Source: WHSW01 sp963846565
Lineage (GTDB): Bacteria; Actinomycetota; Thermoleophilia; Solirubrobacterales; 70-9
NCBI GenBank assembly: GCA_963846565.1
Contig: CAWJWL010000001.1
Location: forward strand, 496,001 to 560,000
DNA: 64,000 nucleotides
Reading direction: 5' to 3'
The position numbers were made by a program, and so were the translations under genes. A model generated the notes under the pieces. The model was not told where the DNA came from and did no database searches. It saw only the letters and a program-made list of their open reading frames with translations. Below, piece after piece: positions 23,257 through 31,798 of the stretch (the stretch's first letter is position 1; the number at the start of each line of letters is the position of its first letter).

Positions 23257-24453
23257 ATGAACGGCGGTCTCGCACCAGGTCCCGCCACGCGGGCTCGCTC
23301 GCGTCTCGATCCGCGCCTCGCCGACATCCTGCTCGCGGGCCTGCTCGCCCTGGTCCTCGCGGCTCAGCTCCTGCTCGGCGATTACGAGGGGCCGACGGCG
23401 CTCAACATCGTGAGCGGGCTTGCGCTGACCCTGCCGCTGATCTGGCGCCGCCACGCACCGCTCGCGGTCGTCTGCGCGTTCGTCAGCATCGCGATCGCCA
23501 ACGAGGCGCTGGGCGGCGCCCTGTTCACCTTCCCGGAGGCCGACGCCGCCGACGCCGACCCGCCCCTCTTCGCCTCGCTCGTGGCCGGCATCGTCGCCTT
23601 CTACTCGCTCGGTGCTTACGCCGAGGACCGAGTCGCTGCGGCGGGCCTCGTCGCCGGGATCGCCGGCCTCTGGGCGACCGTGATCGTCTCCGATCAGGTC
23701 GACGTCGGCAGCTTCATCTGGTCCGGCGGGCTCGTCGCGGCGACGCCCTGGTTCGCCGGCCGGGTCGCGCGCTCGCGTGGCGAGCGCTTCGAGTCCCTCG
23801 CGCGCGAGCAGGAGCAGCAGACGAGGATCGCGCTTGCCGACGAGCGGACGCGGATCGCACGCGAGCTCCACGACATCGTCGCCCACAGCGTCGGCGTGAT
23901 CGTCATCCAGGCGCAGGGAGCAGGGCGGGTCTTCGACCGCGACCCGGAGCGCGCGCGCAAGGCGCTCGGGTCGATCGAGCAGACCGCGCGGACCGCCCTG
24001 TCCGAGATGCGGCGCTCCCTGGGCGTGTTACGCGACGATGGTGAGGAGGCCGCGCTCGAACCGCAACCCGGCCTCGACGACCTCGAGCCGCTGCTCGCCC
24101 AGGCGCGCGCCGGCGGCTTGGCGGTCGACCTCGTGATCGAGGGTGAGCGCCGCCCGCTGCCGCAGAGCGTCGACCTCTCCGCCTACCGGATCGTCCAGGA
24201 GGCCCTTACCAACACCATCAAGCACGCTGGGCCGGCGACCAGCACGGTAATCCTTCGCTACGGCGAGGAATCGCTCGAGCTCGAGGTCGCCGACGACGGG
24301 CGCGGCAAGGCGGTCAACGGCGGGATTGGCGGCTCCGGGCACGGGATCCTCGGCATGCGCGAGCGCGCCGCATCGCACGGCGGCACGGTCGAGGCGGGCT
24401 CCGCGCCCGACGGCGGCTTCCGCGTACACGCGACCCTTCCCCTGAGCGGATGA
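23257..24453 (+). CDS. NarL-type sensor histidine kinase
   Basis: A roughly 398-residue membrane kinase. About five transmembrane helices span residues 20-165 (ILLAGLLALVLAAQLLLG, LASLVAGIVAFYSLGAYA, VAAAGLVAGIAGLWATVIV), without a large external sensor domain. The HisKA_3 dimerisation domain carries the phospho-acceptor His205 in RIARELHDIVAHSVGV. The HATPase has N-box VQEALTNTIKHAG, G1 DDGRG and GHGILGMRERAASHGG. It can start at ATG 23257 or at an in-frame GTG 9 nt earlier. Its stop overlaps the response regulator start by ATGA. Confidence 0.92.
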   Translation: MNGGLAPGPATRARSRLDPRLADILLAGLLALVLAAQLLLGDYEGPTALNIVSGLALTLPLIWRRHAPLAVVCAFVSIAIANEALGGALFTFPEADAADADPPLFASLVAGIVAFYSLGAYAEDRVAAAGLVAGIAGLWATVIVSDQVDVGSFIWSGGLVAATPWFAGRVARSRGERFESLAREQEQQTRIALADERTRIARELHDIVAHSVGVIVIQAQGAGRVFDRDPERARKALGSIEQTARTALSEMRRSLGVLRDDGEEAALEPQPGLDDLEPLLAQARAGGLAVDLVIEGERRPLPQSVDLSAYRIVQEALTNTIKHAGPATSTVILRYGEESLELEVADDGRGKAVNGGIGGSGHGILGMRERAASHGGTVEAGSAPDGGFRVHATLPLSG

Positions 24454-25127
24454 GCATCCGGGTTCTAATCGCGGACGACCAGGCGCTCGTGCGCAGCGGC
24501 TTTCGCATGGTGCTCGAGGGCGAGCCGGGAATCGAGGTCGTCGGCGAAGCGGCGAACGGTAATCAGGCCATCGACGGCGTCCGCCGTCTGCACCCGGACG
24601 TCGTCCTCATGGACATCCGCATGCCCGAGCTCGACGGGATCGGCGCGACCCGGAAGATCGTCGCCGGCGACGCGGGTCACCCGGCCCGCGTTCTCATCCT
24701 CACCACGTTCGACCTCGACGAGTACGTCTACGACGCGCTCGCCGCCGGAGCCAGCGGGTTCCTGCTCAAGGACGCGGCGCCGGAGCAGCTGCTCGCCGGC
24801 ATCGAGGTCGTCGCCGCGGGCGACGCGCTGCTCGCGCCCGCGGTCACCCGGCGCCTGATCGAGGACTTCTCTCGCGCGCGCCCGGCTGCCGGCGAGGCGC
24901 CGCCCGGCAGCGACGAGCTGACTCCGCGCGAGCGCGAGGTCTGGATGCTCGTCGCCGGCGGGCTCTCGAACGCGGAGATCGCCGAGTCGCTCATCGTCGG
25001 CGAGACCACCGTGAAGACGCACGTGGCCCGGGTGCTGATGAAGCTCGGACTGCGTGACCGTGTGCAGGCCGCGGTACTCGCCTACGAATCGGGCCAGATC
25101 ACGCCCGGAGCTCCCCAGGGCGACTGA
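24450..25127 (+). CDS. NarL/FixJ-family response regulator
   Basis: A 225-residue DNA-binding regulator. The receiver domain carries the acidic pair IADDQ and the phospho-Asp D55 in VVLMDIRMPELDG, with the Lys in FLLKDAAPEQ. The C-terminal LuxR-type HTH reads LTPREREVWMLVAGGLSNAEIAESL and TVKTHVARVLMKLGLRDRVQAAV. It overlaps the kinase gene by four bases and must be its partner. The target regulon is not evident. Confidence 0.94.
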   Translation: MSIRVLIADDQALVRSGFRMVLEGEPGIEVVGEAANGNQAIDGVRRLHPDVVLMDIRMPELDGIGATRKIVAGDAGHPARVLILTTFDLDEYVYDALAAGASGFLLKDAAPEQLLAGIEVVAAGDALLAPAVTRRLIEDFSRARPAAGEAPPGSDELTPREREVWMLVAGGLSNAEIAESLIVGETTVKTHVARVLMKLGLRDRVQAAVLAYESGQITPGAPQGD

Positions 25128-25142
25128 CCCCGGGGCGACCCG

Positions 25143-25162
25143 GGTCCTCCTCGGGGAGGACC
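25143..25162 (+). terminator. Hairpin after the two-component operon
   Basis: GGTCCTCC-TCGG-GGAGGACC is a perfect 8-bp stem with a tetraloop, 15 nt after the response regulator stop. No T-tract follows, so it may only partially terminate or may stabilise the 3' end. Confidence 0.4.
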
Positions 25163-25287
25163 ACCAATCCTCATCGCAGGCGAGCCCGAATCGTCATCGC
25201 AGCCGACGAGAAGAACGTCGTTTCGCAGGAACCTGGATCGCGTTGAAAACGACGCGTCCCAGGACGCTGAACCGAAGGAGCCGAGCG

Positions 25288-25845
25288 ATGGCACACGCAG
25301 GACAGACGATCGAGAACAAGGTGAGCGGCGAGCGGATCACCTTCCGCCAGACGGCGGCCGACACCGACGGCGAGCTGCTCGCCTTCGACCTCGAACTGGC
25401 CCCCGACGGGCACGTTCCGGGGATGCACGTCCACCCCCATCAGGAGGAGCGCTTCGAGGTCATCGAGGGCACGATGAGCTTCAAGATGGGCGGCACGAAG
25501 GTGACCGCGGTCCCCGGCGACGTGGTCGTCGTCCCGCCCGGCGTCCGCCACAAGTTCGCGAACGGTGGCGATCAGGAGGCGCGGGTCCGGGTCGAGGTCC
25601 GTCCCGCCCTGCGGATGGAGGAACTGTTCGAGACCGCCGTCGCGCTCGCGAACGAGGGTCGCACGACGAGCAAGGGCATGCCGAAGCCGCTCGACCTGGC
25701 GCTCTTCGTGCGCGAGTTCTCCGACGAGGTCCAGGGCGCCTTCCCGCCGCTCGCCATCCAGCGGGCAACGCTCGCGCCGCTCGCCTGGATCGCGCGCAAG
25801 CGCGGCCACGCGGCCCGCTACACCCCGCGCCCGGCGATCGCCTGA
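25288..25845 (+). CDS. Cupin-domain protein
   Basis: A 185-residue cytoplasmic protein. Its central cupin barrel has the metal-binding first motif HVHPHQEERFEVIEGT and second motif PPGVRHKFANGGD, so a metal site is likely. A helical C-terminal extension (ELFETAVALANEGRT...) completes the protein. The reaction is unknown; cupins include dioxygenases, isomerases and sensors. The ATG at 25288 has AAGGAG 7 nt upstream. A perfect 30-bp palindrome follows the stop. Confidence 0.82.
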   Translation: MAHAGQTIENKVSGERITFRQTAADTDGELLAFDLELAPDGHVPGMHVHPHQEERFEVIEGTMSFKMGGTKVTAVPGDVVVVPPGVRHKFANGGDQEARVRVEVRPALRMEELFETAVALANEGRTTSKGMPKPLDLALFVREFSDEVQGAFPPLAIQRATLAPLAWIARKRGHAARYTPRPAIA

Positions 25846-25862
25846 GCCCGACGCCGCTCCAC

Positions 25863-25892
25863 CCGAGGGCCCGCCACGTGGCGGGCCCTCGG
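25863..25892. terminator. Perfect 30-bp palindrome, probable terminator
   Basis: Two 15-base halves centred on CACGTG are exactly complementary (25863-25877 and 25878-25892). It begins 18 nt after the cupin stop. There is no T-tract on either strand, so termination would depend on the very stable stem or on Rho. Confidence 0.5.
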
Positions 25893-25923
25893 TGCGTCCG
25901 GCGCCTTGCGAGAATCAGGCTCG

Positions 25924-26579
25924 ATGCCGACGAACGACTACAGCGGACCGCCGCGCCGGGTCCGGCTCACCGGCCGGGCGCTGAACGCGGCGCTCGCCCG
26001 CGCCCCGTGGCTCTGGCCGGTGCTGAAAGCGCCGATGCGCGGCTACTTCGACGGCCGCGCCCGCGAGTGGGAGCAGCGTACGAGCGCCGGCACGGTCGAC
26101 CATCTGATCGGGCTTGCGACCGCCGTCACCCACGTCGATGCGACGCCCGAGCGCGTCCTCGACCTCGGCACCGGCACCGGGGTCGCCGCCCTCTTCCTCG
26201 CCCGCGAGTACCCGCGCGCCAGCATCCGCGGGGTCGACATCTCCGAGGAGATGATCGCCGAGGCGAAGGGCAAGGTCGGGCTCGATCCTGAGGGCCGCAT
26301 CGCGTTCCGCGTCGCGGACGCGTCGGCGCTCCCCTTCACCGACGAGTCGTTCGATCTGATCACGCAGGTGAACGTGCCCCCCTTCTTCGCCGAGATCGCG
26401 CGCGTCGTGCGGCCCGGGGGCCACGTCGTCTTCGTCGCCTCGAGCGGCGAACAGACGCCGTTCTACACCCCGCCGGCGGTGCTCGCGCGCGGCCTCGCCG
26501 AAGCACGGGCATCGAGACGGTTGCCAGTGACGCCGCAGGGCGTGGCACGTACGTCGTCGGCCGCGCGGCCCGCGGCTAG
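25924..26579 (+). pseudogene. SAM-dependent methyltransferase, one frameshift near its 3' end
   Basis: Class I methyltransferase of about 218 residues. The SAM-binding motif is VLDLGTGTGVAALFLA, with GVDISEEMI, FRVADASALPFTDESFDL and an RPGGHVVFV block. The substrate is unknown. Near 26504 the frame breaks. Reading on in the other frame gives a natural ending (GIETVASDAAGRGTYVVGRA...) that stops at TAG 26577-26579, just before the lipid kinase. One missing base explains this. The coding quality before and after is normal, so a consensus error is more likely than true decay. It stands first in a run of frameshifted genes. Confidence 0.75.
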
Positions 26580-26593
26580 TCTCACGCCACCCG

Positions 26594-27481
26594 ATGGCCG
26601 CCGGCGACCGCCACCTGCTCCTCGTCAACCCCTCCGCCGGGCGGCGGGCGAGCGCAGCGAGCTGCTCGGCCGGATCGAGGCCGGGCTCGAGCGCGCCGGA
26701 GTCCCGCATCGGACCGTGCTCACCACCGGCATCGAGCACGGGATCGCACGAGGCCCGGGCGGCCGCCGCCGCCGGCGAGATCCCCGATCGTCGTCAGCGG
26801 CGACGGGTTGATCGGGCAGGTCGGCGGGGCGCTCGCCGAGACCGCGACGCCGATGGGGGTGATCCCCGGCGGGCGCGGCAACGACTTCGCCCGGGTCCTC
26901 GGCATCCCGACCGACCCCGAGGCCGCGACGCCGTGATCGCCGCCGGCGCGACGACGGACGGTCGACGTCGGCGAGGTCAACGGCAGGCGCTTTCTCTGCA
27001 TCGCCAGCTGCGGGTTCGACTCCGACGCGAATCGGATCGCCAACGAGGCCAAGAGGATCAAGGGCCCCCTCGTCTACGCGTACGCGGCCCTCCGCGCCCT
27101 CGCGGCCTGGAAGCCCGCGACCTTCACGCTCCCGCTCGACGGCGCAGCGCCACGAGGTCACCGGCTACACGGTCGCGGTCGCCAACAGCAAGGCCTATGG
27201 CGGCGGCATGATCGCGGCCCCGAATGCGATCCTCGACGACGGCCTCCTCGACGTCGTGGCGACCGGGAACGGTCGCAAGCTCCGCTTCCTGCGTGGGATC
27301 GGGAAGGTGTTCAAGGGCGAGCATCGTGGATGCGCTCCGAGGTTCAGACTGGCGCGCGGCGACCGTGCGGATCGAGGCGGACCGTCCGTTCGCCGTCTAC
27401 GCGGACGGCGACCACCTCGCAGACCTGCCGGCCGACCTGAGCCTGCTGCCGCAGGCGCTGCGCGTGATCGTGCCGGGATGA
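26594..27481 (+). pseudogene. Diacylglycerol/lipid kinase (DagK-like), multiple frameshifts
   Basis: Pieces of a diacylglycerol-kinase-family lipid kinase appear in order but in alternating frames. They are MAAGDRHLLLVNPSAG, GLERAGVPHRTVLTTGIEHGI, EARAAAAAGEIP, VVSGDGLIGQVGGALAET, MGVIPGGRGNDFARVLGIP, GFDSDANRIANEAKRIKG and the end HLADLPADLSLLPQALRVI. The family's ATP site (SGDG and GGRGNDFA) is thus present. About seven single-base shifts are needed, near 26643, 26747, 26773, 26930, 26955, 27147 and 27325. The product would phosphorylate diacylglycerol for phospholipid recycling. Its stop overlaps the murT start. Confidence 0.75.
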
Positions 27482-28867
27482 CGGCGCCGCGGCGATCGCC
27501 GGCGTTTGCGGCAAAGGTCGGCGTGGCTCGCGCGACCGGCTCGCTCAGCCGCCGCAGCGGCCGCGGCGGCGGCACGACCTTGCCGGGCCGGCTCCTGCTG
27601 CGGATGGCCCCCGACGCCATCGTCCGCGCTCGGCGCTCGCCTCGGCGACGGGTCGACGATCGTCAGCGCGACGAACGGCAAGACGACGACCGCGGGGATG
27701 CTCGCGTCCGCGCTGCGCGCCGCCGGGCGGACCCGGTCCACAACCGCGCGGGCTCGAACATGAGCTGGGGCGTCGCCACGGCGCTGCTCGAGCAGCGCGG
27801 CGACGAGGGGCTGTTCGAGGTCGACGAGGCGTGGCTGCCGCGGATGCGTCGCGAGCTCGACCCGCGCCTGATCGTCCTCGGCAACCTCTTCCGCGACCAG
27901 CTCGACCGCTACGGCGAGCTCGAGCGCCTCGCCGACGAGTGGGCCGCGATGGTCGCAGGCCCGTCGCGGGCGGAGCGGTCTCGTGCCTCAACGCGGACGA
28001 CCCGCTGATCGCCGACCTCGGCCGCGACCCGGCCTCGCGCCGCGCCGGTGACCTACTTCGGCATCGAGGACGCGTCGCAGGCCCTGCCCGAGCTCCAGCA
28101 CGCTCACGACGCCAAGCACTGCCGCCGCTGCGGCGCGCCCTACTGCTACGAGCGCGCCTTCGTCGGCCACCTCGGCCATTACAGCTGCCCGAACTGCGAG
28201 GCAGACCGGCCGCGCCCGACGTCGCGCGCGACCGCGATCGAGCTGCACGGCATGGAGGGCTCGCGGATCGAGCGTCTCGACCCCGGGGGCGCAACTCGAG
28301 CTCGACCTCCCGCTGCCCGGCCTCTACAACGTCTACAACGCGCTCGCCGCGATCGCGACGGCGCTCGCCCTCGGGATCGCCCGGACCGCGATCGTCGCCG
28401 GGCTCGAGTCGGTCGAAGCCGCATTCGGCCGGGTCGAGACGATCGAGGTCGCGGCACCCCGGTCTCGATCCTTCTGATCAAGAACCCGGCGGGCGCGAAC
28501 GAGGTGCTGCGGACGCTGCGCGCTCGAGCACGGACGGGGACGGGCTCGACCTGTGGATCGCGCTCAACGACGGGATCGCCGATGGCCGCGACGTGTCCTG
28601 GGTCTGGGACGCCGACTTCGAGCTCCTCGCCGGATCCGTCCGCCGGGTCCACTGCGCCGGAACCCGCGCCGCGGAGATGGCGGTGCGGCTCAAGTACGCG
28701 GGGGTCGACCCGGAGCGGATCGTGGTCGAACCGACATCGCGCGCTCACTCGACGTCGCGGTCGGGAGGCCCCGGAGCGGCTTTTCGCCCTGCCCACCTAC
28801 ACGGCCCTGCTCGAGCTGCGGACGCTGCTCGACCGCCCGCGGACTAGCCGAGGAGTTCTGGGAATGA
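27478..28867 (+). pseudogene. murT: Lipid II isoglutaminyl synthase subunit MurT, multiple frameshifts
   Basis: A Mur-ligase-type protein readable in order across frames. The segments are LLLRMAPDAIVRA, LGDGSTIVSATNGKTTTAGM (P-loop NGKTTT), NRAGSNMSWGVATALLEQ, FEVDEAWLPRM, LIVLGNLFRDQLDRYGELER, NADDPLIADLG, the MurT zinc ribbon CRRCGAPYCYERAFVGHLG...CPNC, PGLYNVYNALAAIATALALG, ILLIKNPAGANEVLRTL and the final GLAEEFWE. MurT with GatD amidates D-Glu in lipid II. About ten frame changes are needed (near 27630, 27737, 27960, 28040, 28285, 28450, 28522, 28732, 28765, 28840). An intact gatD downstream argues that the gene is functional and the sequence faulty. The end overlaps the next start by ATGA. 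Confidence 0.8.
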
Positions 28868-29652
28868 GCGCTCTGACGCCTGACCCGGCTGCCCCCGGAG
28901 GCGAAGCCGACGAGGCGGGCGGAGCGTTCGGATTTGAAGCGATATGGCACGACGTCGAGTGCGGCGCCTATGCCGCGGACCTGCCGCTTTGGGCCGAGCT
29001 GGCGCACGAGTCCAAAGGATCGGTGCTGGAGCTCGGAGCCGGGACCGGCCGGGTGAGCCTGGCGCTCGCCGCCGAGCGGATCGACGTCACCGCGCTCGAG
29101 CGCTCGCCGGCCCTGCTCGCCGCGCTCCGCGAACGCGCGCGCGAACGCGCGCTCGAGGTCAAGGTCATTGCCGCTGACGCTCGCGACCTCGCGGCAAGGG
29201 GGGAGTTTGCGCTCGTGCTCGCGCCGATGCAGTTCGCTCACCTGCTCGGCGGCAGCGACGGGCGCCGCCGGACGCTCGAGCGCTGCGCCACGGCCCTTCG
29301 CCCCGGGGGCGCGGTTGCACTCGCGATCCTCGCCGACGTCCCGGCGACCGGCCTACCCGACGCGCCGCCCTACCCCGACGTGCGCGAGATCGACGGCTGG
29401 ATCTACTCGAGCCAGCCAATCGAGGTCCGCCGGACGCCGGGCGGGCTCGAGTCTCGCCGTCTCCGCCAGGTGGTCTCCCCCGCCGGCGAGCTCAGCGACT
29501 CACTCGACCTCATCCATCTCGACGCAGTCAGGGCCGCGGAGCTCGAGGCCGAGGGAGCGGCGGCTGGGCTGAGCGCGCGCGAGCGGATCCCGATTCCGCC
29601 GACCGACGACCATCTCGGCTCCACCGTCGTCGTCCTCGAGGCGTCCTCATGA
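28864..29652 (+). CDS. SAM-dependent methyltransferase between murT and gatD
   Basis: A 262-residue class I methyltransferase. SAM-binding motifs are VLELGAGTGRVSLALA, VTALERSPALLAALRERA and VIAADARDLAARGEFALVLAPMQFAHLLGG. An RPGGAVALAI block follows, then a beta-rich C-terminus (REIDGWIYSSQPIEVRR). ATGA overlaps join it to murT upstream and to gatD downstream, so the three are almost certainly one translation unit. Its substrate is unknown. The position suggests a wall precursor or lipid intermediate, but it could equally be an unrelated passenger. Confidence 0.85.
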   Translation: MSALTPDPAAPGGEADEAGGAFGFEAIWHDVECGAYAADLPLWAELAHESKGSVLELGAGTGRVSLALAAERIDVTALERSPALLAALRERARERALEVKVIAADARDLAARGEFALVLAPMQFAHLLGGSDGRRRTLERCATALRPGGAVALAILADVPATGLPDAPPYPDVREIDGWIYSSQPIEVRRTPGGLESRRLRQVVSPAGELSDSLDLIHLDAVRAAELEAEGAAAGLSARERIPIPPTDDHLGSTVVVLEASS

Positions 29653-30401
29653 GCTCGCCCACGCCCGGTCTGCGCCTGCTGGCGCTCTACCCCGAGCAGA
29701 TGAACATCTACGCCGACCGCGGCAACATCCTCTTCCTACGACGCCGTTGCGAGTGGCGCGGAATCGGGTTCGAGCATGCGGTGGCGGGGCCCGGCGAGAC
29801 ATTCGACCCTGCGGCCCACGACCTGATCTACATCGGGGGCGGGCAGGACCGCGACCAGCGAATCGTCGCCGCCGACATGGTGGCGACGAAACGAGACGCG
29901 ATCGCCGCGGCCGCAGGCGACGGAGCCGTTGTCCTCGCGGTATGCGGCGGCTACCAGCTCCTCGGCCACGGCTACGCGCTCGGCTCCGAGCGAATCGAGG
30001 GCCTCGGGCTGGTCGACCTCGAGACGGTGCGCGATCCGGGCCCGCGGCTGATCGGCAACGTCGCGATCGAGGCCGACCTCGGCGACGGCCCGCGCGTGAT
30101 CGCGGGATTCGAGAACCACGGCGGGCGGACCCACCTGGGCGAGGGCGCGACGCCGCTCGGGCGGGTGCTCAAGGGGCATGGCAACAACGGTCGCGACGGC
30201 TTCGAGGGCATCCGCGACGGCAACGTGATCGGGACCTACCTCCACGGGCCACTGCTGCCGAAGAACGCCTGGCTCGCGGACCGCCTGATCGCGCTCGCGA
30301 TCAGACGACGGACCGGCTCCGTGCCGGAGCTCGAGCCGCTCGACGATGCGTTCGAGGACGCCGCGCACGACGGCGCGCGGGCGGCAGCGATGCGCGGATA
30401 G
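29649..30401 (+). CDS. gatD: Lipid II isoglutaminyl synthase glutaminase subunit GatD
   Basis: A 250-residue type I glutamine amidotransferase that supplies ammonia to MurT for amidating D-Glu of the stem peptide. The opening LALYPEQMNIYADRGNILFL is the GatD/CobB-like signature. The nucleophile is C99 in VLAVCGGYQLLGHGY, and the catalytic His is H199 in GTYLHGPLLPKNAW. Length and motif spacing match the S. aureus-type enzyme. It overlaps the upstream methyltransferase gene by ATGA. A small conserved protein follows after 3 bp. Confidence 0.93.
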   Translation: MSSPTPGLRLLALYPEQMNIYADRGNILFLRRRCEWRGIGFEHAVAGPGETFDPAAHDLIYIGGGQDRDQRIVAADMVATKRDAIAAAAGDGAVVLAVCGGYQLLGHGYALGSERIEGLGLVDLETVRDPGPRLIGNVAIEADLGDGPRVIAGFENHGGRTHLGEGATPLGRVLKGHGNNGRDGFEGIRDGNVIGTYLHGPLLPKNAWLADRLIALAIRRRTGSVPELEPLDDAFEDAAHDGARAAAMRG

Positions 30402-30404
30402 CGA

Positions 30405-30608
30405 GTGCCGGCCCGCGGCTTCAGCTGGAAGGCGACCAAGGACGGGCGCGTACGCATCTCCCACCACGGCCGGGTCGTCACGACACTCGCCGGCGATCGA
30501 GCCGCCGCGTTTCGAAGCCGGGTCGAGGCGGGCGACGAAGCGGGGGCGCAGGCCCTGATGGCCCGCGCGACGGGCAATTACAGGCGCGGCAACGAGCGTC
30601 GCGGCTAG
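30405..30608 (+). CDS. Small conserved protein
   Basis: A 67-residue basic protein with a compact pattern FSWKATKDGRVRISHHGRVVTTLAGDRAAAFRSRVE...AQALMARATGNYRRGNER. I recall a widespread, uncharacterised family of short proteins with the same FxWKxTKDGxVxIxxxGrxVTTL...ATGNxxRGNER framework. The predicted form is beta strands then two helices, with a very conserved end suggesting nucleic-acid or ribosome contact (inference). The GTG start is 3 nt after the gatD stop, so it may be the last gene of that operon. Confidence 0.68.
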   Translation: MPARGFSWKATKDGRVRISHHGRVVTTLAGDRAAAFRSRVEAGDEAGAQALMARATGNYRRGNERRG

Positions 30609-30611
30609 CGG

Positions 30612-30866
30612 ATGCCGCGGTGTGTGCGGGCCTGGATCGGGTACCAAGCGAGCATCGGCGATACAGACGAGACACCGGAGAAGGAGACCCGCGACGCGGA
30701 GCGCGAGGTCGATCAGGAACTCGGCGAGCTCGAGCGCGAGGCCGACGACATGGAGGATCGCCTCGCCGAGCAGGCGGACGACGACGACACACGTGCCGAG
30801 GTGCCGGAGTCCGGCGTCGACGCGCCGAAAGACGCGGACGAGTCGGCGGAGTCAGCCAGCGAGTAG
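30612..30866 (+). CDS. Small acidic hypothetical protein
   Basis: An 84-residue protein dominated by Glu and Asp with a coiled-coil-like run (REVDQELGELEREADDMEDRLAEQ). Beyond a short hydrophobic N-terminus it is predicted disordered. I know no family. The ATG follows the previous stop by 3 nt; an in-frame GTG at 30624 is possible. The 3' end overlaps the convergent SnoaL-like gene by 15 nt. Confidence 0.5.
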   Translation: MPRCVRAWIGYQASIGDTDETPEKETRDAEREVDQELGELEREADDMEDRLAEQADDDDTRAEVPESGVDAPKDADESAESASE

Positions 30867-31316
30867 CCGCGCAGCTTCCACGGCGTCGAGCCGGTTGAAG
30901 AACAGCTCCACACGGGCGACTTTCCCGTCGCGCAGCGTCAGCAGGTTGCCTCCGTCGAGCGCGATCTCCGCTCCGTGTGTCTTCGAGCGACCTTGGTAGG
31001 TCAGCAGGACGAGCACCCGCTGATCGTCGACGTCCACGAATCCGGCCGGAGTCACGACCCAGGATTCCCAGGCAGAGAGATAGTCGCGCCAGAGCGCGAT
31101 GAACCCGTCGATGCCCTTGGATACGCCCTCGCCTGGGGATTGACCTATCCCGAGCCCGGCCGCCCGTGGATCGTGGACCGTCTCGAACTCGGGATGGAAA
31201 AGGGACTCAAAATGACCACGAGCCGCATCGAGAGCCTCCGGTGTCGCGATCGCGGCGGTCATGTCGATCGGGGCGGCGAACAGTGCCTTCGCGGCCTCGA
31301 GGTTGGCTTCCGACAT
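30852..31316 (-). CDS. SnoaL/NTF2-like protein
   Basis: A 154-residue NTF2-like fold protein. The pattern FESLFHPEFETVHDPRAAG...GIDGFIALWRDYLSAWESWVVTPAGFVDVDDQRVLVLLTYQGRSKTHGAEIAL is typical of SnoaL-type small domains, which form a hydrophobic cone-shaped pocket. No catalytic assignment is possible. The ATG at 31316 follows dut by 22 bp on the same strand. Confidence 0.75.
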   Translation of the reverse strand: MSEANLEAAKALFAAPIDMTAAIATPEALDAARGHFESLFHPEFETVHDPRAAGLGIGQSPGEGVSKGIDGFIALWRDYLSAWESWVVTPAGFVDVDDQRVLVLLTYQGRSKTHGAEIALDGGNLLTLRDGKVARVELFFNRLDAVEAARLLAG

Positions 31317-31338
31317 CGCCCGCGCAGTATCGCGCCGC

Positions 31339-31770
31339 TCAGCGACCCGAGGAGCCGAAGCCGCCCTCACCGCGCGCCGTGGCGCTCAGCTCGGCGGCCT
31401 CGACCGGCACGGCAGCGACGAACGGCGTGAGCAGGAGTTGCGCGATGCGCTCGCCCGGGGCGATCTCGAAGTGGTCTTCGCGGTCGGTGTTCAGCAGCAG
31501 CACGCGAACCTCGCCGCGATAGCCGGCGTCGATCAGCCCGGGAGCGTTGACGAGCGCGATCCCGTGACGCGCCGCCAGCCCCGAGCGCGGCAGCACCAGG
31601 CCCGCATGGCCGGGCGGGACCTCGATCGCGATCCCGGTGCCGACGCTGGCGCGCTCGCCGGGCGCGAGGATCGCCGGCTCGGCGGCGTACAGGTCGAGCC
31701 CGGCGTCGCCCTCGTTGGCGCGTGACGGCAGGGTCGCCTCATCGCTCAGCTTGCGGACCGGAAGCTCCAT
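31339..31770 (-). CDS. dut: Deoxyuridine 5'-triphosphate nucleotidohydrolase (dUTPase)
   Basis: Trimeric dUTPase of 143 residues that removes dUTP and makes dUMP for thymidylate synthesis. The five family motifs are visible: ANEGDAGLDLYAAE (1), LVLPRSGLAARHGI (2), VNAPGLIDAGYRGEVRVLL (3), ERIAQLLLTP (4) and the Phe-containing arm ARGEGGFGSSGR (5). The ATG at 31770 gives a standard length. It lies 28 bp downstream of hflX. Confidence 0.95.
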   Translation of the reverse strand: MELPVRKLSDEATLPSRANEGDAGLDLYAAEPAILAPGERASVGTGIAIEVPPGHAGLVLPRSGLAARHGIALVNAPGLIDAGYRGEVRVLLLNTDREDHFEIAPGERIAQLLLTPFVAAVPVEAAELSATARGEGGFGSSGR

Positions 31771-31798
31771 CGGCGGCAGGGTATGCACCGAGGAGGCG

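Noticed and set aside
27831..28847. Separate genes in the partly open frames within the murT region.
   Set aside because: Each frame matches only a segment of one MurT protein in order, so they are pieces of a frameshifted gene.
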